A stretch of DNA of 64,000 nucleotides from Xanthostigma xanthostigma (Eukaryota > Arthropoda > Insecta > Raphidioptera > Raphidiidae). The position numbers and the translations under genes were made by a program. Below the pieces are notes generated by a model that saw only the letters and a program-made list of their open reading frames with translations, did no database searches and was not told the DNA's origin. This document shows, piece by piece, positions 33,381 to 43,610 of this stretch (positions are counted from its first letter, which is position 1; the number at the start of each line of letters is the position of its first letter). The DNA lies in assembly GCA_963575645.1 (NCBI GenBank), contig OY754471.1, positions 33,798,401 through 33,862,400 on the forward strand. The letters are read 5' to 3'.

Positions 33381-35298
33381 TTACATGGCTATATGTCTGT
33401 GCATGTGTGTCTTGTGATTAAATAAACTACTTGAATAGCCGAAACATCTATTACAAACGTCACACTGATATGGTTTCTCACCAGTATGTGTGCGTTTGTG
33501 ACTAATTAAATTATTTGCCTGCCTGAAACACATATTACAAATGTCACACTGATATGCTTTCTCGCCAGTATGTGTACATTTGTGACAATTTAAACAGTTT
33601 GATTGGCTGAAATACTTATTACAAAAGTCACACTGATATGGTTTCTCATTACTATGTGTGCGCATGTGAGTTTTCAAATTGAAAGATTTGGTGATACTCT
33701 TGTTACGAATGCCACAGTGATACTTCTTTTCAGTTGCTTTTTTATGTTTTTCACAATTTGACGAAATATTTTTCTTTCTCTTATCATTGTCCAAACAGTC
33801 TTTTGCACTGTTCCCTGATATGGGACTCTTTTGGATCTTCGAGTCTTCGCAGACAATTTCACTATCAACACCCTTGGATATTGTTTCTACCGTAGCACCA
33901 GCACATTTGTTAAGAGAATTACCATCTGTTAGTTCTCCATACATTTTAAATTTTGAAGATAATTCTTCGTTAATTTTTCCTGCTGAATGATATTTTATAG
34001 GCACCGTCTTTGTTTTATTTATGTTCGTGTCAAATATATCACGGTGTTTAGTTTTATTGACTTTATGTTCCTTGGAAGACTTCTGAATGGAACATTCAGG
34101 CTTGATTTGATTATCGAAAGCAAACAGCTGCTGTGCATAGCGTCGCAGTGTTTTATCAGACTGTACTATTTGCTTCTGGAAATGGTGGAATTTCTTGAGT
34201 TGAGTGTAACATATGTGGCAGATGAAATTAGGAATCTCATCACGTCTTTTTATCTGAAAATAGAGAATTATTTACTTTCATTAAATCAATAAAAAAAAAA
34301 TATTTCTGAAATAATAATAGATGTCGGTAATAATTTTTTTTTGTTTTATTCATCATTCTCGGATTTAAAAATGTTAGTAAAATAAAAAGTCTACATTATT
34401 TGTATCACTAATATTTAATAACAAATTTTTATATTTAAAATTAATTTTTAAAGTATAGCTGCTGTTTGCTACATTGTGAAACACCCATTGTTACAACGCT
34501 ATATTAGAAAAATTTATTTCTCCAACAATGTCACCGTCGGGATACGAACCCCGAATCTTTCCACTATCGCGGCGGACTGAGCTACATTACTCCGCAGTGA
34601 GACAGCAACATCAAAAAATAATACTACTGTATAGAAATTTGTAACTGTTTATTTCACATCATGCGAGAGCTAATTTTTATCTTAGGTGACGCTAGATATG
34701 AACCTACACAGAAGTGAGAATTAAAGATGAAATTGTTTCCTTTCGTTATCTTTGATTCACCCATAACTCTCACTTCTGTGAAGGTTCATATATAGCGTCA
34801 CTTAAGATAAAAATTAGCTCTCGCATGATGTGAAATAAACATATATTGTAGAATTATTGATTGATGTTGCTGTGTCACTGTGGAGTAATGTAACTCAGTC
34901 CGCCGCGATAGTGGAAAGATTCGGGGTTCGTATCCCGACGGTGACATTGTTTGAGAAATAAATTTTTCTAATATAGCGTTGTAACAATGAGTGTTTCTTA
35001 ACAATGTAGCAAACAGCAGCTATAATTTAAATGTTATTATAGTAGTACGCACTTTACCGTAATAGAAATACAAACATTTAAAATTAATATTATGTTTTAC
35101 ATTAATAATCCTCGAAAAAAAAAGCAAATTTACCTGAATGGGAGCACATTCCATTATTACATTCGATAAATGATCTTTGCTTTTGGTCGGCGAATGAAAG
35201 ATGTCGACTAGAATAACGCCTTTGGATAAGCACAATCGACACATTGCACTTAAGCCATGTCCATTTACCGATATTTCATCCATTTTGTCATTGATCAT
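33381..35298 (-). CDS. ZAD-C2H2 zinc-finger protein gene 1 (two exons, 345 aa)
   Basis: This is a probable sequence-specific DNA-binding transcription factor of the nucleus. Exon 1 (35298-35134, 55 codons) starts MINDKMDEISVNGHGLSAMC and holds the first half of the ZAD dimerisation domain (CRLC). The donor GTAAAT and acceptor TTTTCAG give a phase-0 intron. Exon 2 (34253-33381) opens with IKRRDEIPNFICHICYTQL, the second half of ZAD (CHIC), then a linker of about 130 residues and four finger positions. The first finger (YHCGIRNKS) has Arg in place of the second Cys; the other three (QCDFC, QCDIC, QCDVC) are regular C2H2 with TGEKPYQC-type linkers. Alternative start: the second Met of exon 1. 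The intron is occupied mainly by a palindromic tRNA-like element. Paralogue of the gene at 49712-57852. Confidence 0.88.
34454..35024. mobile_element. Palindromic tRNA-like SINE pair (571 bp) in the intron of zinc-finger gene 1
   Basis: Arms of about 265 bp run from TATAGCTGCTGTTTGCTAC at the left to its complement at the right, around a roughly 50-bp centre. Each arm contains a tRNA-like promoter: an A-box-like TAACTCAGTCCGCCGCG (34891 in the right arm) and a B box GGTTCGTATCC (34925-34935; complement at 34540-34550). A single diverged unit is at 51581-51780. It is best read as two SINE units in inverted orientation, or a foldback element that captured a SINE. Confidence 0.7.
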
Positions 35299-35359
35299 TA
35301 CTTACAATAACTAATTTAAGTTAGCAATACGAAATAATTGCGAAAATTATTATAGTTGG

Positions 35360-35587
35360 GGATAGTGACAGAAACGGTCAAGGAGCACTCGGTGGCAGAA
35401 ACGCTCTCTTCGGGTAATCTGAGCTCGCCTCTACAAATCCACTTGGTGGAGTCTAGCGCGTTGCGATACGCCACTGAGGCGCTTTAAAAAAACGGTAAAA
35501 TTCAGAAGTCCTCTACTAAATGGCAGAAAATGACTGCACAGCATCTGGGGGGACCTCCTAGTTGCAGAAATAATATTTTCTGCCAAT
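35360..35587. mobile_element. Long-TIR foldback family FB-A, copy 3, left end only
   Basis: GACAGAAACGGTCAAGGAGC, GGTGGCAGAAACGCTCTCTT and CAGCATCTGGGGGGACCTCC match the left arms of copies 1 and 2. It stops at 35587, where another repeat begins. Confidence 0.65.
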
Positions 35588-35690
35588 ACCCCAGGTATTC
35601 GTATTATTTTCAGTTTAATTTTTTTATTATTATGATCCTGGGGACAGGGGGGTAATTATTCCATTTACCCCCCATATTTACGCTCTTGAC
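35588..35690. mobile_element. hAT-type MITE fragment, related to 62213-62450
   Basis: AGGTATTCGTATTATTTTCA and the A/T-rich segment behind it are the inverted match of the MITE at 62213-62450. The far end reads TTACGCTCTTG, a diverged form of that element's terminal CAAGGGCGTAGATA. It truncates the FB-A copy before it. Confidence 0.5.
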
Positions 35691-35984
35691 TAGTGGTCGA
35701 TTTTTCATAACTCCAGATAGTTGTCTTTCAGATAAAGATATCTAGCAGATAAAATTATTAAAAAACACAAAGGATTACGCTTTTAATACTTTTTTCACAA
35801 TTTTACGATTTACTGTTTTGAATGTTTTTAGTGATTTTAAGTAAAACTTACACGGTAGGTACATCAAAGCTTTTTTCACACTATAGAAAAGTTTGGAGTT
35901 ATTCATTTGTTAAAAGTGTACCATAAATAAATCAATTATAAAACTATTTTTGATTTCTTTTTCAGGAACTTTTCATTTTGACAG

Positions 35985-36131
35985 TGTGGAGACCGGTGTG
36001 AAGGATACTTATATAAGACTATGCATAATGTAATACGATTCATTTATTTTGTACATTTTTTGAGAATAAAAAGTTCAGTTGTTATTATAGAGTGAACAAG
36101 TTCGTTTCATTATAAATTCTAAGGTACCACA
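35985..36131 (+). repeat. Gypsy 5' LTR
   Basis: Identical 147-bp partner of 41085-41231, with TG/CA ends, a TATA-like TTATATAAGA and a later AATAAA. Confidence 0.92.
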
Positions 36132-36334
36132 AATTGGCGACGAGGATTATTTCGAACCCCTCAAACATTATTAGAGGTAAGAGAATACAAGTACTAGGTT
36201 AGCTAGTTAAAACAGATTCATATTTTTTTATAATAACTATGACATTGTCATATAATTATACATAATGTACATTGTAACATTGTATTCCGATAACCTGTAC
36301 AGGTATCGAGGGCCGGCTGTGAGCTGATAACTGA

Positions 36335-36448
36335 AGGGCTGAGAGCACCAAAAATAGGGGCTGTGAGCACCCAGGGCTGAGAGCACTAAAAATAGGGGCT
36401 GTGAGCACCCAGGGCTGAGAGCACCAAAGACGGGCTGTGAGCGCCAAA
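36335..36448. repeat. Three tandem 38-bp units in the gypsy leader
   Basis: AGGGCTGAGAGCAC starts units at 36335, 36373 and 36411; each includes GGGGCTGTGAGCACCC. Both halves of the unit are near-repeats of each other (GGGCTGAGAGCAC and GGGCTGTGAGCAC). They create open frames on the minus strand that are not genes. Confidence 0.8.
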
Positions 36449-36729
36449 CAACGGTGAAGTGAACGTACCCTACGAGTACACGCACCATAGATATAGTAAT
36501 AATATCTTTCTTCCTCTAAGACACGCACAGTTACTTGAACGTCACCCATAAGAAAAAAAAAAATGGCTGACAACAGCAAGTGACAGAATCAAGTTTTTTT
36601 TTGTTAAAATACGAGTGCATTCACAACTACAAACAACAGAAACAAAATATTTGTAAGTAATGTTTGAATAATCTGCCCATAAATTTTAATTGAAAATTTT
36701 TTTTCTCTCTTGGGAACAATATACTTATA

Positions 36730-36800
36730 ATACAGTGCAATTATCAAATACATTTTATTTGCCAACGTTTCGACTTAGATCCAATCTTTTTCAAGGCGCT
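36730..36800 (-). mobile_element. Penelope-type terminal relic within the gypsy leader
   Basis: GCCAACGTTTCGACTTAGATC...TTTTTCAAGGCG is, on the minus strand, a worn version of the CCTGAAGA...GAAACGTTGGC block of Penelope termini. No hairpin or target duplication was found here. Confidence 0.4.
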
Positions 36801-37105
36801 ATACTATTTTAACTAAAGTAAATTTTTGTAAAAGCCATCGTTCGTTCTATATTAGGTATGTAAGGTTACATTTCATGGCACACATGCATGTCTCAAAAAA
36901 AAAAAAAAAAAAAAAAAAAAAAGATTATAAAGTCCCATATACACTAACGATATTTACTTTTTTTTTCTTTCTCTGCATTTGAAAATTAAGTTAAATTCAT
37001 AGATTTAAACATTTTTTTTAACTATTGCGTCTAATATCTTATTTGTTAACACGTCATCTTCAACTAAAATGATACATCTTTTCTTTCTTATAGAGAAGTA
37101 TAAGT

Positions 37106-40100
37106 ATGGCAGATACTGGGATCAGGCCATTCCTGTGCGACACCATTGATAAAGCACTGATTAGAGGAGATTGGGAAAAATGGCTTAGATCGTTAGAACT
37201 GTATCTTGCGTCAGAAGATATCACTGATGTTGTAAAGAAAAAGAACAAGCTTTTACACTTAGGTGGCACACAGTTACAGGAAGTGGCCTATAGTTTACCT
37301 GAAGCACTAGAACCATTTAATGAGGAAGAAAAGAACGATGTTTTCAAAACACTTGTCGATAAGTTGTCCGAATACTTCTCTCCTAAACAGAATTCTACAT
37401 TTGAACGACACGTGTTTCGAAATATAAGGCAAGAAGAAGGAGAAAATTTCAACAAATTTTTATTAAAAATTAGACAACACGCGAAACGTTGTTCATTTGG
37501 TGGAACTGAAAAAGAAGCCGCAGAAATAAACATGAAAGACAAAATTATCGATAGCTGGGCACCAGTAGACTTAAAGAAAAAGCTTCTTGAAAAAGAACGA
37601 ACTCTGGTTGAAATCATTGAGATATGTCAGGCTTACGAACAAATAGGAAACCAATCGACAGCAATGAATAAAACAGTATGCGAGTCAAGTACATCGTCAG
37701 TTGCAGTGAACAAAGTCGGAATACAGCGCAATAGACAGTCTAATCGTTGTTTAAGATGCGGAAGATCCGGTCATGCAGGAAATATCAAGGCTTGTCCAGC
37801 CAAGGATGCAAAATGTCGAAAGTGTGGTCTCCAAGGACATTTTGCTGCATATTGTAAAACCCGGCAGTTAGGAAAGAGATCGTTTGCTTCCACATCTACT
37901 CAAAATCGCAAACGATTTAGATCTGACATAAATTTTGTTGACGAAAAAGATTCAGAAACTGAATTACAGGAAAATAATATTAAGAATTTCGATTGTTTTA
38001 AGATCGATAATACTGAACAACCTAAACACGAGAATCTTTCCGACGACCTTATTGAATGTTTAATAGGTGGAGTACGATTAACAGTACTTATTGATTCAGG
38101 ATCAAAGGCCAACATAATTAAAGGCAAAGATTGGGAATTACTTTCTGAGAATGGAGCAGTAGTCTGGGATATTACTACAGAAAACAAGAATATCTTGAAG
38201 TCATATGCATCTGGAAGTCCACTTGAAATTAAACATAAATTCTTAACAACAATCAACATTCCAGGTAACAACGAGATAATTACGTCTTTTTTTGTGGTAG
38301 TAAACGGAGACATTTCATTAATAGGAAAGGATACAGCTAAACAGTTAAGAATTTTGAAGTTGGGACTAGACGTGAATAGAGTCGAAAAAATAACCCCTTT
38401 TCCTAAAGTCAAAAATGTTATCGTGAGATTGTCCATAGATCCTTACGTAAAGCCAGTACGACAACCTTTAAGAAGAGTTCCAATATCAGTAGAATCACTA
38501 GTCGAAGATAAATTGAACGAAGCATTGCAAAATGACATAATAGAAAAAGTGACAGAACCTAGTGCTTGGATATCACCCATTGTAGTAATTTTTAAACCTA
38601 CTGGTGATATTCGCATCTGTGTTGACATGCGAAGAGCAAATGAAGCCATTTTGAGAGAAAACTACCCTCTACCAACATTTGATTCTTTTATGACTAAATT
38701 AAGGAATGCGAAATACTTCTCTCGTTTAGATTTAATGAGCGCTTATCATCAGCTAGAACTGGATGAAGACAGCCGCCCCATCACTACATTCATCACGCAC
38801 AAGGGTATGTTTCGATACAAACGCCTTATGTTTGGAGTCAACTCGGCTTCCGAAATATTTCAAAGAATTTTTGAAGCATTGTTAGCATCATGCAAGAATT
38901 GTCTAAATTACCTAGACGATATAATCGTATATGGCTCCTCTGAATCGGAACACAACGCGTGTCTCAGCACAGTCATGGAGGTCTTGAACGAAAATAAAGT
39001 TCTGCTAAACAAAACAAAATGCACCTTGAACGTTCAGGAACTAGAATTCTTAGGTCATAAATTATCCGACCAGGGAATAGAAGCAGATCAAAGAAAAATA
39101 AAAACCATTCTGGATTTTCGTGCGCCAGAAAATAAAGAGGAAACCCGTAGTTTCTTAGGCCTGGTAACATATCTAGGAAAATTCATTCCTGATTTGGGAA
39201 CCACTACAGAGCCTTTACGTCAACTAACCAAAATAAATGAAAAATTCGTGTGGGCTGAAAACCACCAACGCCATTTCAACCAACTTAAGAAATCGTTAGC
39301 CAAGCTTCCAACTCTAGCATACTTTGATCCACAACGGCGAACCCGACTGGTCGCAGACGCTAGTCCGGTTGCACTAGGGGCAGTATTACTACAATTCGAC
39401 GACCAGGACAACCCCAAAGTTATTTCCTTTGCGAGTAAGAGTTTGTCAAATGTAGAGAAACGCTACTCTCAAACAGAAAAAGAGAGCCTAGCTCTAGTAT
39501 GGGCTGTAGAAAGATTCTACTTCTACGTAGCGGGATTAGAATTCGAGCTCGTGACAGATCACAAGCCGTTAGAAGCAATATTTAAACCCACCTCGAAACC
39601 ACCCGCACGCTTCGAGAGATGGTTACTTAGATTGCAAGCCTTCAAGTTCAAAGTCATATTCCAGTCAGGGAAGTTTAACATCGCAGATTCAGTATCGAGG
39701 CTATGTAAATTACAAGTTGAAAAATCATTTGACTTGGGAGGTGAGCAGCACGTCTTCACAATTGTAGAAAGAAATACACCCAAAGCAATGAAAATATCAC
39801 AAATTATTTCAGAAAGCAAAACAGACAAAGATATAAAAGAGGTAGTAAACAAAACTAATAACGATTCGTGGAGCGCGACAGACAAAAGCATATACTTCCC
39901 TTTTAGAGCAGAACTATCCGCTATGGGTCCAGTGTTACTCAGAGGTAATCGAATTGTCATACCTCCGTCATTAGCAAAACAGGTATTGGAATTAGCTCAT
40001 GAAGGGCATCCCGGAGAGACGGTAATGAAAAGGCGCTTACGAGCAAAAGTTTGGTGGCCTATGATAGATAGACAGGCGGAAAAATTTGTCAAAAATTGCC

Positions 40101-41101
40101 GAGACTGTTTGCTGGTATCGCAACCAAACAAACCACCACCAATGTCAAGACATAAATTTCCAGACGGGCCGTGGCAATGCATTGCCATAGACTTAATGGG
40201 ACCGCTACCTAACAAGGACATGGTGTTAGTGACAATTGACTATTACTCAAGATACCAAGAAATAAAATTTCTGAAAACGACAACATCATCCGCCATAATT
40301 GAGTATTTAAGCGAAATATTCTCACGGCTCGGTTTTCCCAGAAGCATACGAACTGACAACGGTAGACAATTTGTCAGCAACGAATTCAAACAATTTTGCA
40401 TTAACCACAATATCGAACTAATACGAACACCACCTTATTGGCCCCAGGCCAACGGAGAAGTGGAAAATATGAACAAATCGATACTAAAACGCCTACAGAT
40501 CGCCCACGCGAATAAAATCGACTACCAAACTGAGTTACAGAAGTTTATTTTAATGTACAATGTTACACCGCATGGCACAACTGGAAAATCACCATCCGAA
40601 CTATTGTTCGGTCGAAACATCCGCGACAAAATTCCATCTATAACCGATCTCACATGTAACGATGGTGACGAAGAAGCAAAAGACAATGACATTATAAACA
40701 AACAAAAAGGAAAAGATAGAGAAGACAGGACAAGGAGGTCAAAAGACAGTAACATAAAACCCGGAGACAGAGTCATAGCACAAAACATGAATACTTCAAA
40801 TAAACTAGAAAGCAGATTTGGAAATGAAGAATATGAAGTAATAGACAAACAAGGAAATGAAGTTACCATTAGAAAAGACGGACAAGTATTCAAACGACAC
40901 ACTACCCATGTCAAGAAATTACCGGAGGAACCAGAGCTATCATTATCAACCACAGTTCCCGCCAAGCCAACAGAGGATGCCAACCGGAACCCAACCCCGG
41001 CGGAAGAACAGGCCCCGGACAAAGAAGAGAACGCCCCACCAAGACAAGAAGTTTCACCGCTAAAGCTGAGGAAAAAGGAGGGAATGTGGAGACCGGTGTG
41101 A
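37106..41101 (+). CDS. Gypsy Gag-Pol polyprotein
   Basis: One frame of 1331 codons carries the whole Gag-Pol of a Ty3/gypsy element. A gag domain (residues about 1-210) comes first, then two CCHC knuckles (CLRCGRSGHAGNIKAC and CRKCGLQGHFAAYC, about 215-255). Protease follows (LIDSGSKANII, about 330), then reverse transcriptase (LDLMSAYHQLEL about 545, YLDDIIVYG about 605) and RNase H (VADASPVALGAVLLQ about 750, TDHKPLEAIF about 820). Integrase has an HHCC zinc-binding head (HEGHPGET...CRDC, about 970-1010) and a DDE core (IDLMG, TDNGRQF, NGEVE). There is no chromodomain. The C-terminus is proline- and charge-rich and the stop lies just inside the right LTR. Gag and Pol in one frame without an internal stop is known in several gypsy lineages. 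Confidence 0.92.
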   Translation: MADTGIRPFLCDTIDKALIRGDWEKWLRSLELYLASEDITDVVKKKNKLLHLGGTQLQEVAYSLPEALEPFNEEEKNDVFKTLVDKLSEYFSPKQNSTFERHVFRNIRQEEGENFNKFLLKIRQHAKRCSFGGTEKEAAEINMKDKIIDSWAPVDLKKKLLEKERTLVEIIEICQAYEQIGNQSTAMNKTVCESSTSSVAVNKVGIQRNRQSNRCLRCGRSGHAGNIKACPAKDAKCRKCGLQGHFAAYCKTRQLGKRSFASTSTQNRKRFRSDINFVDEKDSETELQENNIKNFDCFKIDNTEQPKHENLSDDLIECLIGGVRLTVLIDSGSKANIIKGKDWELLSENGAVVWDITTENKNILKSYASGSPLEIKHKFLTTINIPGNNEIITSFFVVVNGDISLIGKDTAKQLRILKLGLDVNRVEKITPFPKVKNVIVRLSIDPYVKPVRQPLRRVPISVESLVEDKLNEALQNDIIEKVTEPSAWISPIVVIFKPTGDIRICVDMRRANEAILRENYPLPTFDSFMTKLRNAKYFSRLDLMSAYHQLELDEDSRPITTFITHKGMFRYKRLMFGVNSASEIFQRIFEALLASCKNCLNYLDDIIVYGSSESEHNACLSTVMEVLNENKVLLNKTKCTLNVQELEFLGHKLSDQGIEADQRKIKTILDFRAPENKEETRSFLGLVTYLGKFIPDLGTTTEPLRQLTKINEKFVWAENHQRHFNQLKKSLAKLPTLAYFDPQRRTRLVADASPVALGAVLLQFDDQDNPKVISFASKSLSNVEKRYSQTEKESLALVWAVERFYFYVAGLEFELVTDHKPLEAIFKPTSKPPARFERWLLRLQAFKFKVIFQSGKFNIADSVSRLCKLQVEKSFDLGGEQHVFTIVERNTPKAMKISQIISESKTDKDIKEVVNKTNNDSWSATDKSIYFPFRAELSAMGPVLLRGNRIVIPPSLAKQVLELAHEGHPGETVMKRRLRAKVWWPMIDRQAEKFVKNCRDCLLVSQPNKPPPMSRHKFPDGPWQCIAIDLMGPLPNKDMVLVTIDYYSRYQEIKFLKTTTSSAIIEYLSEIFSRLGFPRSIRTDNGRQFVSNEFKQFCINHNIELIRTPPYWPQANGEVENMNKSILKRLQIAHANKIDYQTELQKFILMYNVTPHGTTGKSPSELLFGRNIRDKIPSITDLTCNDGDEEAKDNDIINKQKGKDREDRTRRSKDSNIKPGDRVIAQNMNTSNKLESRFGNEEYEVIDKQGNEVTIRKDGQVFKRHTTHVKKLPEEPELSLSTTVPAKPTEDANRNPTPAEEQAPDKEENAPPRQEVSPLKLRKKEGMWRPV

Positions 41102-41231
41102 AGGATACTTATATAAGACTATGCATAATGTAATACGATTCATTTATTTTGTACATTTTTTGAGAATAAAAAGTTCAGTTGTTATTATAGAGTGAACAAG
41201 TTCGTTTCATTATAAATTCTAAGGTACCACA
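41085..41231 (+). repeat. Gypsy 3' LTR
   Basis: Identical partner of 35985-36131, followed by the target duplication GACAG. Confidence 0.92.
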
Positions 41232-41236
41232 GACAG

Positions 41237-41400
41237 GTAAAGAGTTATTACGTTTGAAAAAAGTAAATAGTAATCAAATAAAAAGTAAACATTGTTTCAC
41301 TAATTTTGAAGATAAATTTTTTGACAATCAACAAATTATGACAAACTTTCAACTCGTTTTCGTTTACTTCTACCAGTTTTTCCGATCGTGGAACTTCAAC
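41237..41400 (+). pseudogene. Possible THAP-domain relic at the gypsy target site
   Basis: The sequence directly after the gypsy element reads GKELLRLKKVNSNQIKSKHC then FTNFEDKFFDNQQ, resembling the middle of a THAP zinc finger (C..HF.ED.F). Before the left LTR (35961-35984) the same frame gives QELFILT, which fits the segment that normally precedes it. The N-terminal CxxC part is not found. THAP domains occur in P-element transposases and host genes; which one this was I cannot tell. Confidence 0.35.
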
Positions 41401-41455
41401 CGCCATCTCAACTGAGCACAAGTAGTTTGGTCAATGAGTGGTCATAAGGGGAATG

Positions 41456-42432
41456 TAGATGGAAAAGTCGAAAGCAGAACGTTTGACTTAGGAACTTTGT
41501 TTGGACTAGTTAGGAGATAAACATACTAAAAGTCCTTACCCCTCCGAGGTACGCCCGAAGGGGAGGAGCACAAAGAAGGTCCTGTTTTTTGGTTTTTTGC
41601 TTTCATCTCGAAAACGGTACGTCGTACGAAATTTTGTTGTAATACATATTGAAAGATAATAAAATTCTCTACAACTTTAGCTTTCATACTTTTTATCTAT
41701 CTCCAATCTTTGCCTAGCTATGAGCTCCGAAAAATTAAGTATATGAAAAACTAGTTCAATGATGATTTTTGTTTTAAACAGTTTAGGTACTTAGTATACC
41801 ATTAAATTGCAGTTTTATATATTTAAATTTACCTAAACATGCTGAAATCGAAAAGCCTGATTTTCGGGCGAGAATAGAGTAGCGTCGCGCATACAAAAGC
41901 TAATAAGCTAGGTGTTCTAGTCAGTCATTCGAAATAAATATGTTTTTCGGTAATGAATATCGATTATCGTTTGGTGATCTGGCAGGAACTAGAGGGTGCC
42001 TATCGATCGCGGGGCCCTGGCCACGTGCCCAGAGTGCCCAGTGGGAAAGAGGGCCCTGCGTGGAGGTACTCCCAGCTTATGTTATTTTTTAATAGTGTGG
42101 ATGAGCAATACGAAATGATTTTGACAAATTCGTATTGTTACAATGTGCTAAAGAGAATTTAACACATTTTTGAAAATTGACCATTTTTCGGAGCTCATAG
42201 CTAGGCAAAGATTGGAGATAGATAAAAAGTGTGAAAGCTAAAGTTGTAGAGAATTTTATCAGCTTTCATTATGTATTACAACAAAATTTCGTACGACGTG
42301 CCGTTTTCGAGATGAAAGCAAAAAACCAAAAAACGGGACCTTCTTTGTGCTCCCCCCCTTCGGGCGTACCTCGGAGGGGTAACTAGTACAAACAAAGTTC
42401 CTAAGTCAAATGTTCTGCTTTCAACTTTTCCA
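41456..42432. mobile_element. Foldback element with about 260-bp inverted arms and a GC-rich centre
   Basis: The left arm (41456-41737) has GTAGATGGAAAAGTCGAAAG, CTCCGAGGTACGCCCGAAGG and GAGCTCCG at its inner end. The right arm (42181-42432) is the inverted copy. A 28-bp segment near 41511-41538 is extra in the left arm. The centre of about 440 bp contains a local GC-rich block (42000-42070, GGGGCCCTGGCCACGTGCCC) unlike the rest of the window. No recognisable transposase. Confidence 0.65.
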
Positions 42433-42439
42433 TCTATAA

Positions 42440-43060
42440 TTATTCGTTGCTTAAGCTAAAGTGTGTTCGACTGTTTTGTGCACTAATTTAGCGTCGTCAA
42501 TATTTTCATCTGAAATAACATAAAAAACGTTGCTGGCAGAGTCATTGCGTCAAAAAGTGCCCGAAACTTTTAAGTACCGTGATTATAACCATAGCGAAGA
42601 CACTGCGCGTGAATCTGGTTGTTTGTAAAAAGTACGTCTACTATGATTTGTTATAATATACTTCTAATGGTAGCTGATAGGAATAAGTAGTTTATGGAAA
42701 TTACTATTGAATTGGTTATATTTTTGTTCTACTTTACACACTATAGTGTTAAATGGGTTATGTTACTACCGCTATCCATGAATACAAAGCAGCTATTTTA
42801 GGAAGTTCAAAAATACTTTTTGAATTATTCATTCTTATAGAAAAAAAAATACGCGCAGGTATGCATCTTTCTTTAGGAGTTGGCTTTTATTCATCGAAAA
42901 TACAACTAACAGTCATATCTTCGAAACTATAAGGATGTGCGTGTATCATTGAGTTCAAAGTAATTTTGGTTTGACGCGATCAAGTTGAAATTGAATAGTT
43001 TAAACCTTTTTTTAGTCGTAGAGATGAAATTTACATTGAAAGTGATTGCCTGAAATAGGG
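42440..43060. other. AT-rich stretch without a recognised gene
   Basis: Short frames only; no repeat ends recognised. Confidence 0.4.
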
Positions 43061-43064
43061 CCAC

Positions 43065-43610
43065 AGAGTGATTATTCTGAATAAATAAAAATCAAGTCTT
43101 AAGTCAATTGCACGATAGCCATTTTGGGTTGGTTAAAACTAAAGAACTGACTCGTTCTTATGTATGGTGGTCATTCAACTGGAATATCGAAAAATATGCT
43201 GCTCAAACGTATACAATTCACTTAAGCATTCTCAAATACATAGGTACATAGTCTTGGTCAAATAAATCATGATATCGAATCAAGGCTGAATTTTGCCATT
43301 TGAAAGGCCATACATTTTTTATTGTTGTGGATTGTCACTCCAAGTGGGTCGAGATATTCGGGATGAATAACATTACCGTTCAGTATACAATTCGAGTTCC
43401 AATACAAATTTTTTCAAGATTTGGGTTATGTAAAATTTTTGTTAGTGACAATTCACAACATTCATAAAATAAAACGCAATACGGCAAACTTTGACAACCC
43501 TTTATAAACCATCTAGTAATAGAACATTGAAAATGCTGTTAAAAATTTTAAAACCGCAGTTAAAAATATCTTGACAATAATATTAAACTAGATAAATTGT
43601 CGCGCGTCCG
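43065..43610 (+). mobile_element. Ty3/gypsy fossil, integrase region, first piece
   Basis: Words of a gypsy integrase are present: HFGLVKTKELTRSYVWW near 43120 and VVDCHSKWVEIFG near 43325. The fossil is old and heavily broken. Its later parts resume at about 45540 after an insertion that includes the 114-bp tandem array. Confidence 0.6.

Larger units (their letters stand above)
35985..41231 (+). mobile_element. Ty3/gypsy LTR retrotransposon, looks whole, very young
   Basis: Two 147-bp LTRs (TGTGGAGACC...GGTACCACA), identical as far as I can read, are flanked by the target duplication GACAG (35980-35984 and 41232-41236). The LTR contains TATATAAG and AATAAA. After the left LTR comes TTGGCGACGAGG, the usual primer-site region of this lineage. 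Before the right LTR is the purine tract AAAAAGGAGGGAA. A leader of almost 1 kb with tandem repeats and a Penelope-like relic precedes one long ORF. Identical LTRs mean a very recent insertion; no break is evident. Confidence 0.93.

Noticed and set aside
36237-36579. Two overlapping minus-strand frames of 83 and 107 codons with repeated CSQP-type words
   Set aside because: They are translations of the 38-bp tandem repeat in the gypsy leader, antisense to the element, without domain or splice signals.
37288-41022. Several minus-strand frames up to 178 codons
   Set aside because: They are antisense shadows of the long gypsy frame.
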